A stretch of DNA of 64,000 nucleotides from Sphingomonas sp. Leaf32 (GCF_001421765.1 NZ_LMLA01000007.1:124355-188354); one strand, 5' to 3'. Counted from the stretch's first letter, positions 26,096-34,186 are shown. Program-made: numbers and translations. Notes: generated from the letters alone by a model not told the origin.

Positions 26096-26174
26096 CCCGT
26101 CCCCCCTCTGGTCGCCGTCAGAGTGGCGCGGGGCGGGTGGGGCGGTCAATGCCACATCGGCAGCACGCTCCCTT

Positions 26175-26282
26175 CGTCACCCCGGACTTGTTCCGGGGTC
26201 CACGGTGCGGCGGTCGGTGCGGCCGGAGGCTCTATCGGCAGTGTCCGCGGTCAGGTGGACCCCGGAACAAGTCCGGGGTGAC
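26175..26282. repeat. REP-like element with perfect 29-bp inverted arms
   Basis: Positions 26175-26203 and 26254-26282 are exact reverse complements (29 of 29). Each arm is itself a palindromic unit containing CCGGACTTGTTCCGG-type sequence. The 50-nt centre shows no coding pattern. It sits between psd and the amidohydrolase gene, both on the minus strand. Confidence 0.85.
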
Positions 26283-26308
26283 GATACGGATGCGAGGCGT
26301 AGGGCGCC

Positions 26309-27220
26309 CTAAATATCCTCCACCACCACCCGCTCGAACAGCACATCCCCCGCGCGCACCCGGTCGCCGGTCTGCACCCCGGCCGCCGGCACGAACGGCG
26401 CCGGCAGCAGCAGCACGATGGTCGACCCGTGTTCGAACCACCCCATCTCCTCCCCTTGGCGAACCGCCACATCGATGTCGGCGACCGGCTCCGCCCGCTC
26501 GCGCAGCAGCTTCACCGTATCGAGAAAGGTCAGCCGGATCGCCGCGACCAGGATCGCGGCCACCGGCACCAGCAGGATCGGCGTCCCGTCGGTGAGCCGC
26601 ATCCGCACCGTCGCCCGCTCGTTGCGGCAATAGAGCCGGTCGACCCGCTTGAGCGTCGGCGGGTTCACGTTGAAACAGTCGCCCGGAAAATAGCGCACCC
26701 GCTCGACCCGCCCGTCCTGCGGCGCATGGAACCGGTGGTACATCCCGGCGGTCAGCCGCAGCGTGACGAAGCTCCCGCCCACATACGCCTCGCCCTCGCC
26801 CCCGGTCAGTTCGGCGATCGAGTAGCGTTTCCCCTTGGCCTGCACGATCGAATCGCCGGTGATCGGTCCGCTGGCGACGATGATCCCGTCGGACGGCGAC
26901 GCCACCTGATGCGCCTGCGCGGCAAAGCTGCGCGCACCGGGCCGCAACCGCCGGATGAAGCAGGCGTGCATTGAGCGCCAGCGCGTCTCCGCCGCATCGG
27001 ACAGGTCGACGTCGCAAAAGGTCCGCCACACCGCGATCGATGCCTTCGCCACCAGCGGTTGCTCGACCTTGCTGAACCACCCCATCGCGCGGGTCAGCGT
27101 CCGGCGCGGCAGCCAGTTGGTCGCGGCATAGTTCAGCGATTCGATGTCGGTCAGCCGCGCGATGGCGCGGCTGAGGCGGGACGGGGCGGGCGAGGAGGCG
27201 AGGCGATCCATGGCCGTCAT
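26309..27220 (-). CDS. psd: Phosphatidylserine decarboxylase proenzyme
   Basis: A 303-aa membrane-associated proenzyme that makes phosphatidylethanolamine from phosphatidylserine. Class I features: RSFAAQAHQVASPSDG with the Asp of the proteolytic triad, AGMYHRFHAPQDGRVERV with both histidines, and the self-cleavage site EHGSTIVLLLP, where Ser266 becomes the pyruvoyl group (E. coli has LGST). Cleavage gives a ~29 kDa beta and a ~4 kDa alpha chain. ATG 27220 is chosen because AAGGAA lies 6 nt upstream. Divergent by 35 bp from a PLP enzyme; pmtA, which uses its product, is 3.6 kb away. Confidence 0.93.
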   Translation of the reverse strand: MTAMDRLASSPAPSRLSRAIARLTDIESLNYAATNWLPRRTLTRAMGWFSKVEQPLVAKASIAVWRTFCDVDLSDAAETRWRSMHACFIRRLRPGARSFAAQAHQVASPSDGIIVASGPITGDSIVQAKGKRYSIAELTGGEGEAYVGGSFVTLRLTAGMYHRFHAPQDGRVERVRYFPGDCFNVNPPTLKRVDRLYCRNERATVRMRLTDGTPILLVPVAAILVAAIRLTFLDTVKLLRERAEPVADIDVAVRQGEEMGWFEHGSTIVLLLPAPFVPAAGVQTGDRVRAGDVLFERVVVEDI

Positions 27221-27255
27221 CAATATTTCCTTATCGGGTCATATTCGCGTCAGTC

Positions 27256-28908
27256 ATGATGCCTCTCGCCCTCGCTCTCGCCGCCGGTGCTGCCGGCCTG
27301 ATCGCCACCAAGGGCCGCGCCCGCCTCCGATTGAGCCGCGCCAAGCACGGCTCGCTGACCGGCCATGTCCGCTGGGGCCAGCGGATCGCGCGCCAGATCG
27401 CCTTCTACGATTATGACGACGCCCGCTTCTTCGCCGCCGACGATGCGCCCGCCGACATCGCCACGCGGCGCCGCGCCGGGTTCGAACGCCTGTCCGCCCT
27501 CTACGCCACCCGCTTTGCACGGACGGTCGCGGCGACGAAGGACCTGCGTGAAGGGCTGTCCGACCTGCAATTCACCGGCCGCTACCGCGTGCCGTTCCAG
27601 TTCAGCGCGAAGGTCCGCGAACAACTGGCGACCGGCGCCTTCTACCAGTCGTCGTCGGGCGTGACCGTCACCGACCTCGACGGCAATGTCTTCTATGACC
27701 TTGCCGGCTCCTACGGCGTCAACCTGTTCGGCCATGATTTCTACAAGGACTGCATCGCGCAAGGGAGCGCCCGCGTCGCCGATCTCGGCCCGGTGCTCGG
27801 CACCTACCACCCGGTCATCGCCGCCAATGTCGACCGGTTGCGGGCGATCAGCGGCATGGACGAGGTGTCGTTCCACATGTCCGGCACCGAAGCGGTGATG
27901 CAGGCGGTGCGCCTCGCCCGCTATCACACCGGCCGCCGCCGCGTGGTGCGCTTCGCCGGGGCCTATCATGGCTGGTGGGGCGATGTGCAGCCCGGCATCG
28001 GCAACCCGACCCCGGCCGACAACACGCTGACCCTGTCCGAACTGTCCGACCGCACGCTGCACGTACTGGCGACGCGCAAGGACATTGCCTGCGTGTTGGT
28101 GAACCCGTTGCAGGCGATGCATCCGAACAAGGGCGCGCCGTCCGACGGCACGATGATCGACAGCAGCCGCTCGGCCCATCTCGACCGCGCCGCCTATCGC
28201 GACTGGCTGGTGCGCCTGCGCGATGTCTGCACGCGGGCGGGTGTCGTCCTGATCTTCGACGAAGTGTTCATGGGCTTCCGCTTGGCGAAGGGCGGGATGG
28301 CGGAGGCGTTCGGCGTGGCACCCGACATGGTGACCTATGGCAAGACGCTGGGCGGCGGCCTGCCGGTCGGCGTCGTGTGCGGCCGCGCCGACCTGATGAA
28401 GCGCTTCCGCCCCGAAGCACCCGCCGACATCTGCTTCGCCCGCGGCACCTTCAACGCGCACCCCTATGTCATGGGCACGATGGACGTGTTTCTCGAACGG
28501 CTCGATTCGCCGGAGGTGCGTGCGATGTACGACGGCGTAGACGCCCGCTGGGACGCGCGGCTGGCGCAGTTCAATGCTGCGATGGAGGCCGCCGAGCTTC
28601 CAGTCCGCGCGGCCGGGATGCAGACGGTGTGGACGATCACCTACACCGTGCCGTCGCGCTACAACTGGATGCTGCAATATTATCTACGTGCCGAGGGGCT
28701 GGCCTTGAGCTGGGTCGGCACCGGCCGCCTGATCTTCAGCCTGAACTATGACGACGCGGCCTTTGCCGAGGTCGTCGCGCGGTTCGTGCAGGCGGCGCAG
28801 GCGTGCAAGGCCGACGGCTGGTGGTGGAGTGCGCCCGGCACCACCAACAAGATACTGCGGCGGCAGGTGTTGAAGGAAACGCTGTCACGGCGGCTGGGTC
28901 GGGGATAG
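27256..28908 (+). CDS. Membrane-anchored class III PLP aminotransferase/aminomutase-like enzyme
   Basis: A 550-aa fold-type I PLP enzyme related to glutamate-1-semialdehyde aminomutase and class III aminotransferases. PLP signatures: SFHMSGTEAVMQAVRLAR, AYHGWWGD, LIFDEVFMGFR (Asp near 335) and YGKTLGGGLPVG with the Schiff-base lysine near 363. Unlike standard members (~430 aa) it has ~120 extra N-terminal residues, beginning with a short hydrophobic segment LALALAAGAAGLIATKG, and a basic C-terminal tail (KILRRQVLKETLSRRLGRG). The anchor and the divergent psd gene suggest action on a lipid or lipid-linked substrate; this is inference. A role in heme is unlikely because hemA (ALA synthase) is present. 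Confidence 0.75.
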   Translation: MMPLALALAAGAAGLIATKGRARLRLSRAKHGSLTGHVRWGQRIARQIAFYDYDDARFFAADDAPADIATRRRAGFERLSALYATRFARTVAATKDLREGLSDLQFTGRYRVPFQFSAKVREQLATGAFYQSSSGVTVTDLDGNVFYDLAGSYGVNLFGHDFYKDCIAQGSARVADLGPVLGTYHPVIAANVDRLRAISGMDEVSFHMSGTEAVMQAVRLARYHTGRRRVVRFAGAYHGWWGDVQPGIGNPTPADNTLTLSELSDRTLHVLATRKDIACVLVNPLQAMHPNKGAPSDGTMIDSSRSAHLDRAAYRDWLVRLRDVCTRAGVVLIFDEVFMGFRLAKGGMAEAFGVAPDMVTYGKTLGGGLPVGVVCGRADLMKRFRPEAPADICFARGTFNAHPYVMGTMDVFLERLDSPEVRAMYDGVDARWDARLAQFNAAMEAAELPVRAAGMQTVWTITYTVPSRYNWMLQYYLRAEGLALSWVGTGRLIFSLNYDDAAFAEVVARFVQAAQACKADGWWWSAPGTTNKILRRQVLKETLSRRLGRG

Positions 28909-29020
28909 GCGGGGCGCTATCCAGCGGGGCACCGGACATGATCGAGACGCCCGTACGACCCGTCCAGCCAACCCCTGACTACGGCGGGGGCTGCGCATTC
29001 CCGGATCATCCAACAACCGT

Positions 29021-29040
29021 ACCCCCGCGCAGGCGGGGGT
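29021..29040. terminator. Perfect 8-bp hairpin
   Basis: ACCCCCGC and GCGGGGGT pair around GCAG. It lies 113 nt after the PLP-enzyme stop codon. There is no T-tract, so terminator function is a guess; it may instead be half of a decayed repeat. Confidence 0.4.
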
Positions 29041-29131
29041 CCAGGAGCGGCCGGCGCAACCGTTGTTGACCAGCCGTCGGCTCCCGCCCGTATGGCGGGT
29101 CAAGGTGGCTCCGCTCGAAACGGGTGCCTCT

Positions 29132-29167
29132 GCGTCACCCCGGACTTGATCCGGGGTCCCGCTTCTT
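29132..29167. repeat. REP-like unit, single copy
   Basis: Contains GTCACCCCGGACTTGATCCG and continues GGGGTCCCGCTTCTT, nearly identical to the left arm at 11592-11626. The partner arm is not seen here. Confidence 0.7.
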
Positions 29168-29264
29168 CCCGACGCCAGTAAGGAAACGAAGCCCCCGATC
29201 AAATCCGATGCGACGCTGCGGCCAGCCGGATCGCCGAAGGCCGGTCTACCCTCGACGTCCCGCC

Positions 29265-29459
29265 TCATTCCCGCCGTTCGTTGGCCACCGCGTGCAACTG
29301 CTCGATGATCGCGCGGTTCGCCTGATGCCCCGACAGCTCCAGCGCCAGCGAGGTATAGCCCTCGCGGCGCAGCGCCTGCCGGATATGGTTCACCGAAATG
29401 AACTCGCCTGTTGCGGCCAGTTCGAGCGCGCGGGCCAGTGCCGGGGTGTCGCGGGTCAT
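29265..29459 (-). CDS. Small hypothetical protein (64 aa)
   Basis: A 64-aa soluble, helical product (starts MTRDTPALARALELAATGEF, ends with ANERRE). The central HIRQALRREGYTSLAL looks like a helix-turn-helix-sized segment but is too short to assign. No strong ribosome site is visible. Position next to another small gene in the same direction, and amino-acid composition typical of coding sequence, support it. Function unknown. Confidence 0.5.
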   Translation of the reverse strand: MTRDTPALARALELAATGEFISVNHIRQALRREGYTSLALELSGHQANRAIIEQLHAVANERRE

Positions 29460-29478
29460 GGGGGTGTCGCCTGTCCGC

Positions 29479-29682
29479 TCAGCCGTTCCGCACCCATGGC
29501 GTGCGCACGACCTTGCCGGCGATCACCTTCTTGCCGAACGCCTTGCGCATCGTCTCGGCGGCATCGCCGTTCTTCAGGACCACGTGCGTGCCGCCCGAAT
29601 GCAGCGTCTCGATCGCGCTGATCGACGCGCCATGCTTGCGGCACAGCGCCTCGACATCGGCCTGCGCGATGCTCACATTCAT
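29479..29682 (-). CDS. Small hypothetical protein (67 aa)
   Basis: A 67-aa product starting MNVSIAQADVEALCRKHG and ending VVRTPWVRNG. The pattern of helix ADVEALCRKHG, strand THVVLKNGD, helix AAETMRKAFGK and strand KVIAGKVV suggests a compact alpha-beta domain, perhaps nucleic-acid binding; not recognised with certainty. An in-frame ATG at 29736 would add 18 residues. It lies 19 nt upstream of the other small gene and is probably co-transcribed with it. Confidence 0.5.
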   Translation of the reverse strand: MNVSIAQADVEALCRKHGASISAIETLHSGGTHVVLKNGDAAETMRKAFGKKVIAGKVVRTPWVRNG

Positions 29683-30187
29683 CGCCCGCGAAGTCGTCAC
29701 CGCGGTCGTGCCGCCCCGTCGCCAATCGTCCTGCATGTCGGTCCAGTCATCATTCGAGCAAACGGACCGCCGGGCCACGCGGGAGGGGTCGACCAGCCGG
29801 CGCCGGTAGCAGGACCAGCCGGGTGCGACGGGACCATATCGTATATGGGGTGGCGGCGGCAGGTTAACAGTGGTGCGGTCGGTAAATGTTGCACGGGCGG
29901 AACGAGCATGGCGTCGAGCAACCATGGCTGTGTCAGAGGCGCTTTCCTACAGCGCCGTGCGTGGTCATGCTCGCATCCGCTCTTTCTCCCCGTCGATCGC
30001 TTCGTCCCAACAAGCTGCGACCGGTTCGCAAATGCGCAAACCGGTCGCGAGTGTGAACTTTGTGAACTTTGGCGGAAAAATGCTGTGTTTTCAAAACCGC
30101 CACCGGCAAAGCCGGCGTCGTCGGACGGCGCCATACGCGCCGCCGGCCGGGCGCGCCTTATTTGCGGAGATAGCTGATGCTAGCTCC
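29683..30187. other. 505-bp gene-free stretch with palindrome and direct-repeat motif
   Basis: Between the small minus-strand genes and the membrane protein at 30188. It contains a 10-bp-arm palindrome (30017-30048) and the tandem TGTGAACTT motif (30051-30073) discussed separately, then an A/T-richer stretch and a GCCGGC hairpin near 30105-30115. No frame with a ribosome site is seen, though an unannotated small RNA cannot be excluded. Confidence 0.6.
30017..30073. repeat. Palindrome plus tandem GTGAACTT motif (copy 1)
   Basis: GCGACCGGTT (30017-30026) and AACCGGTCGC (30039-30048) form perfect arms. They are followed directly by GTGTGAACTTTGTGAACTT and TGGC (to 30073). The tandem 8-mer is found again, inverted, at 51936-51958 with 22 of 23 bases identical, there too next to a GCGCA palindrome. 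Confidence 0.65.
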
Positions 30188-30799
30188 TTACCGGCGCGCT
30201 GCTTCCTGCAAATCCGTGTCGATCCGCGCGCCCTTCAGCAACTGCACCGGCGCCTTGCGGTACAGGATGAAGTCGTTGAACGGATCGGTCACGATCTTGG
30301 TTGCCCACACGATCCCGGTCATCACGTCGCGCTGGATGAACAACTGGATCACCCGGAACAGCAGGCCCCCGACCGCGAACGCCAGCCACAGCAGCGCGAG
30401 GTGGCGCAGGAAGCCGACAAAGCCGACATGCGGTTCGAAGATGCCGAAGAAGGTCGGGTCGAGCAGCAGCGGGATCGGCGTCGCCGCCCATAGGCCCATG
30501 AAGACGACCTTGCGGAACAGGTTGTAGCCGACCTTGATCTCTTCCTTGTGCTCGTGCGTCGCCTGGTTCTGATGGTCGTAGGTCTTGGGCTCGAAGAAGA
30601 AATGCCCCGATTGCCGCGAGGTCATCGCCACCAGCCAGCCGAGCAGGCTCGCCACCGCCGGATCGATCCACACCACGACATAGGCGATCAGGAACGTCGT
30701 CGCGCTGACGAAATGCAGCGCTTGGTTGATGATGCTGTGGTGGTAATAGCGATGATCGTCCCACCGCTGTTCCTTCAGCGCTTCCTTGAATCCGGGCAT
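30188..30799 (-). CDS. Histidine-rich multi-pass membrane protein (Mpo1/DUF962-like?)
   Basis: A 203-aa inner-membrane protein with about four hydrophobic segments (residues ~28-58, 102-118, 135-155, 160-175). Conserved-looking histidine clusters are HRYYHHS (residues ~16-22), LHF, GHFFFEP (~66-72) and HQNQATHEHK. The order of YHHS..NQ..H and GHxxFEP resembles Mpo1/DUF962 proteins, Fe-dependent dioxygenases that oxidise 2-hydroxy fatty acids in yeast; this likeness is my inference from motifs. It starts 31 nt after the pmtA stop on the same strand, so it is probably in one operon with a phospholipid methyltransferase. Confidence 0.6.
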   Translation of the reverse strand: MPGFKEALKEQRWDDHRYYHHSIINQALHFVSATTFLIAYVVVWIDPAVASLLGWLVAMTSRQSGHFFFEPKTYDHQNQATHEHKEEIKVGYNLFRKVVFMGLWAATPIPLLLDPTFFGIFEPHVGFVGFLRHLALLWLAFAVGGLLFRVIQLFIQRDVMTGIVWATKIVTDPFNDFILYRKAPVQLLKGARIDTDLQEAARR

Positions 30800-30829
30800 C
30801 GAATAAACCTTTGATAAAAAGGGTTTGGT

Positions 30830-31567
30830 TCAGGCGGTCGCCCCGAGCGCGGGCGTCGGGTGGTTGTCCTGGGCCGCAACGCCGGCACGACGGAAACACA
30901 CCAGCGAGAAATGGCCGAGCGGGGGCAGCGGCCGGCGCTCGACCAGTTCCGCCTGCGGGTTGCGCGCCGCCCAGTCGCCATAGATCGACCAGGGGAAATC
31001 GGTGCGCCAGCCAAGGCGGCTGGTGATCGGCATCAGCGCGCGCTCGATCTTCGCGCGCACGCCCGCTTCCGCGCCCAGTCGGGTCGCGATCACGATCATG
31101 CCGCCGGGCCGCACCACGCGCAGGAACTCACTGAGCGCCCGGTCGGGATGCGGTACCGCCGACACGACATATTGCGCGACCACCACGTCGAACGACGCAT
31201 CGTCGAAATCCAGTGCCTCGGCATCGCCGATCGCGATCCGCTCCACATGGGTGAGCCGCAGCCGCTTCACCCGGTTGCGCGCCTTGTCGAGCATCTGGTC
31301 GGCAATATCGATGCCGGTGATCCGGCTTTCGGCCCGGTAATGCGGCAGCGAGATGCCGGTGCCGACGCCGACCTCGAGGATGCGTCCGCCGACCGTCTCG
31401 GCGGCATCGATCGCCGCGCGACGCCCCCGGCGGAACACCGGGCCGAACACCAGGTCGTAGATGGGCGCCCAGCGATCATAGGCGCTCGCCACGCCGACGC
31501 GGTTCAGTTCCTGAGCCAATCCGTGTGTTTCCTTGTCCAGCGCCGTGCGGCTTGTCTGGCCCGCCAC
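30830..31567 (-). CDS. pmtA: Phosphatidylethanolamine N-methyltransferase (PmtA)
   Basis: A 245-aa SAM-dependent enzyme that methylates phosphatidylethanolamine, stepwise to phosphatidylcholine. SAM motif I is ILEVGVGTGISLPHY; before it is YDRWAPIYDLVFGPVFRRGR, the conserved N-terminal stretch of the Rhodobacter-type PmtA; later motifs are ITGIDIADQMLDKAR, FDVVVAQYVVSAVPHPDRAL and VRPGGMIVIATRLG. Start is GTG 31567, without a clear Shine-Dalgarno site. Its substrate is the product of the nearby psd gene. It may be transcribed with the histidine-rich membrane protein downstream. Confidence 0.82.
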   Translation of the reverse strand: MAGQTSRTALDKETHGLAQELNRVGVASAYDRWAPIYDLVFGPVFRRGRRAAIDAAETVGGRILEVGVGTGISLPHYRAESRITGIDIADQMLDKARNRVKRLRLTHVERIAIGDAEALDFDDASFDVVVAQYVVSAVPHPDRALSEFLRVVRPGGMIVIATRLGAEAGVRAKIERALMPITSRLGWRTDFPWSIYGDWAARNPQAELVERRPLPPLGHFSLVCFRRAGVAAQDNHPTPALGATA

Positions 31568-31729
31568 AATGACGCCAGTCGATGACAGGTCAATGGCGCA
31601 GCCATGTCAGCAAGGTTTCAGTTTGATGAGAGCGGCCGTCACACACACGAAATACTATTGTCGCGTGGGGGCGTTACTGCACCGGCATCGCAAGGACGCA
31701 AGTCCGGTCCACTGGCGTGGAGAAGTACG

Positions 31730-32656
31730 ATGACGACGGCATTTGTATCCCGCACCGATCGACAAAAAGTATCGGAATCGACGGTAAAGTCGCTGGCGCG
31801 CAAGATTCCGGACTGGATCAACGACCCGCAAAGCTATCAGGCGGATGGTCCGAAGAAGTCCTATCGCACCGTCTTCATCTCCGACGTCCATCTGGGAACG
31901 CCCGGATGCAGCGCGACCCAGCTGGTCGACTTCCTCCATTCGTTCGAATGCGAGACGCTGTACCTGGTCGGCGACATCGTCGATGGCTGGCAGATCCGGC
32001 GCGGCTGGTACTGGCCGTCGAGCCATAACGACGTCATCCGTTCGATCCTGAAGTTCGCGCGTCGCGGCACCCGCGTCATCTATATCCCCGGCAACCATGA
32101 CGAGGCGTTTCGCGACTATACCGGTCTCGAATTCGGCGGCGTCGAAATGGTCGAGGAGGATATCCACGAAACCGCCGATGGTCGTCGCCTGCTGGTCCTG
32201 CACGGTGACAAGTTCGACGGCGTGGTGCTCTATGCCAAGTGGCTCGCCTTCCTCGGCGACTATGCCTACACCGCGCTGCTGAAGGCCAACAGTGTCTGGA
32301 ATTTCACCCGGCGCAAGCTGGGCCTGCCCTATTGGTCGCTGTCGGCCTATGCCAAGCATCGGGTGAAGAACGCGGTCAATTTCATCGGCCGGTTCGAGGA
32401 GACCGTGGCCCATGCCGCCGCCGAACATGGCGTCGACGGCGTGGTGTGCGGCCATATCCACACCGCCGAAATCCGCCAGATCGGCGACATCATGTATTAT
32501 AACGACGGCGACTGGGTGGAGAGCTGCACCGCGCTGGTCGAGGATCACAGCGGCGCCATGTCGCTGATCGACTGGCGCGCCGAAACGTGGGAAAAGGAAC
32601 TGGCGAAAGCGGCGGGCAAGGCCGACGCCCCCGGCCGGGCGGTCGCCACCGCGTGA
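31730..32656 (+). CDS. LpxH-like calcineurin-type phosphoesterase (UDP-2,3-diacylglucosamine diphosphatase family)
   Basis: A 308-aa metallophosphoesterase. All five metal-binding blocks are visible: VFISDVHLGTPG, LVGDIVDGW, IPGNHDEAF, LVLHGDKFDG and VVCGHIHTAEI. The arrangement matches UDP-2,3-diacylglucosamine pyrophosphatases of the long (~280-310 aa) type. Sphingomonads typically carry glycosphingolipids instead of lipopolysaccharide, so the true substrate may be another nucleotide-lipid or lipid phosphate. ATG 31730 has GGAGAAG 5-8 nt upstream. It is translationally coupled (GTGA) to a glycosyltransferase, with which it surely works. Confidence 0.8.
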   Translation: MTTAFVSRTDRQKVSESTVKSLARKIPDWINDPQSYQADGPKKSYRTVFISDVHLGTPGCSATQLVDFLHSFECETLYLVGDIVDGWQIRRGWYWPSSHNDVIRSILKFARRGTRVIYIPGNHDEAFRDYTGLEFGGVEMVEEDIHETADGRRLLVLHGDKFDGVVLYAKWLAFLGDYAYTALLKANSVWNFTRRKLGLPYWSLSAYAKHRVKNAVNFIGRFEETVAHAAAEHGVDGVVCGHIHTAEIRQIGDIMYYNDGDWVESCTALVEDHSGAMSLIDWRAETWEKELAKAAGKADAPGRAVATA

Positions 32657-33708
32657 GGATCGCGATCGTCAGCGACGCATGGAGCCCGCAGGTCAACGGC
32701 GTCGTCCGCACGTTGCAGACGACGATCGGCCGGCTGCAGCAACGCGGCCACATCGTCGAAACCTATACGCCGGACGGCTTCGCCACCCGGCCATGCCCCG
32801 GCTATCCCGAAATCCGGTTGGCGCTGGGCTGCGGGCCGGAACTGGGCCGCCGGATCGCGGCGTTCCGGCCGGATGCGATCCATATCGCCACCGAGGGACC
32901 GCTCGGCTGGGCGGCGCGGCGCTGGTGCCGGCGGCAGGGTGCGCGCTTCACCACGTCGTTCCACACCAATTTCGCCGAATATCTGGCACTGCGCACCCAC
33001 CTGCCCGCCGGGCTGTTCTGGCCGTTCCTGCGCCGCTTCCATGCGGCGGCCAGCGGGGTGATGACCGCCACCACCCGCGTCGCCGCGTCGCTCCGCGACC
33101 ATGGTATCGCCCACACGAAACGCTGGTCGCGCGGCGTCGACCTGTCGCTGTTCAAGCCCGACGGTTCGCGCCTCGACGTCGCCACCCTGCCGCGCCCGAT
33201 CCTGCTGCATGTCGGGCGGATCGCGGTCGAAAAGAATATCGAGGCGTTTCTGGCGCTCGACGTGCCGGGCACCAAGCTGCTGGTCGGCGACGGCCCGGCG
33301 CGCGCCGAACTGGAGCGCCGCTATCCGCTGGCGCAGTTCGTTGGCGTGAAGCAGGGCGCTGGCCTCGCCGCCGCCTACCGCGCCGCCGACGTGCTGGTCT
33401 TCCCCAGCCGCACCGACACGTTCGGGCTGGTGATGATCGAGGCGCTGGCCTGCGGCACGCCGGTCGCCGGCTATCCGGTGCCGGGGCCGCTCGACATCAT
33501 CGGGACGGACGGCACGGGCGGCGGCCCGCAGCGGATCGGCGCGGTCGACGACGATCTGGCGGTCGCGGTCGCGAAGGCACTGACCGCTGACCGCGACGCC
33601 TGCGCCCGCGCCGGCACCGCCTATTGCTGGTCGCACTGCACCGACCAGTTCGTCGGTAATCTGGTCGATGCCGGGCTGGGGGCGCAGCCGGTGCTGGCGG
33701 TGGCCTGA
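32653..33708 (+). CDS. GT4-family glycosyltransferase (probably acting on a lipid)
   Basis: A 351-aa GT-B enzyme. The N-terminal domain starts VRIAIVSDAWSPQVNGVVRT, with the acceptor loop FTTSFHTNFAEYLALR; the donor domain has PILLHVGRIAVEKNIEAFL, LLVGDGPARAELERR and the E-x7-E motif VFPSRTDTFGLVMIEALACG. These features are those of GT4 enzymes such as the MgtA/SqdX/PimB group, which transfer sugars to diacylglycerol or polyprenyl lipids. GTG 32653 overlaps the stop of the phosphoesterase gene. Together they may make a glycolipid; sugar and lipid are unknown. Confidence 0.8.
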   Translation: MRIAIVSDAWSPQVNGVVRTLQTTIGRLQQRGHIVETYTPDGFATRPCPGYPEIRLALGCGPELGRRIAAFRPDAIHIATEGPLGWAARRWCRRQGARFTTSFHTNFAEYLALRTHLPAGLFWPFLRRFHAAASGVMTATTRVAASLRDHGIAHTKRWSRGVDLSLFKPDGSRLDVATLPRPILLHVGRIAVEKNIEAFLALDVPGTKLLVGDGPARAELERRYPLAQFVGVKQGAGLAAAYRAADVLVFPSRTDTFGLVMIEALACGTPVAGYPVPGPLDIIGTDGTGGGPQRIGAVDDDLAVAVAKALTADRDACARAGTAYCWSHCTDQFVGNLVDAGLGAQPVLAVA

Positions 33709-33747
33709 CGCGCTTGCCCCGGCGGGCGGGCGGCGCGATACCGGGCC

Positions 33748-34185
33748 ATGCTTCCCCGGCTTCTGCTCCCGACCACGCTCCTGCTCGCATCCTGCACGCA
33801 GGTCGAACGACTGCTCCCGGCCTGCTGGGAGAATATGGATTTCGCCCCCGGACAACCGGTGACCGGCCGGGTCACGATCATGGTCGGCTACGACTTTCCC
33901 GGCGACACGACCGGCATCAGTGGTCTGATGACGGTATCGCCGATCACCTGTGAGAATGGATCGTTCGGGGTCCTGAACCCACCCGCACGGCTACTCGCTT
34001 ACGTCCGACCCGTGGAGGATGGCGATCCCCTGTTTGGAACGGCATTCGAGGCGGATATCGACGCGACCGTCCGGATTATCGCGACCGACGGTCATAACGG
34101 GCGGATATCGCCCTTCTTCCTAGAACTGCGTTCCATCCGCGATCTTCGGCGGATCGACCGCCCGCGCTGGTGGCATTGGAACTGA
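33748..34185 (+). CDS. Hypothetical lipoprotein
   Basis: A 145-aa protein with a lipoprotein signal: MLPRLLLPTTLLLASC, lipobox LLASC (Cys16). The mature part is beta-rich and ends in a basic, tryptophan-containing tail (RIDRPRWWHWN). Three further cysteines are absent except at CWENM and CENGSF, which may form a disulfide. No family recognised. Its stop codon touches the convergent OprB gene (1-nt gap). Confidence 0.6.
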   Translation: MLPRLLLPTTLLLASCTQVERLLPACWENMDFAPGQPVTGRVTIMVGYDFPGDTTGISGLMTVSPITCENGSFGVLNPPARLLAYVRPVEDGDPLFGTAFEADIDATVRIIATDGHNGRISPFFLELRSIRDLRRIDRPRWWHWN

Positions 34186-34186
34186 G

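Larger units (their letters stand above)
28909..29264. other. 356-bp gene-free stretch with several palindromes
   Basis: Between the PLP enzyme and two small minus-strand genes. It holds a perfect hairpin ACCCCCGC-GCAG-GCGGGGGT (29021-29040), which could end the PLP-enzyme transcript, and a REP-like unit (29132-29167). No credible reading frame or RNA gene is seen. Confidence 0.7.

Noticed and set aside
27256-28908. Glutamate-1-semialdehyde aminomutase (HemL) for heme synthesis
   Set aside because: The window contains ALA synthase (hemA), so the C5 route is not needed, and the protein has a long anchored N-terminus unlike HemL.
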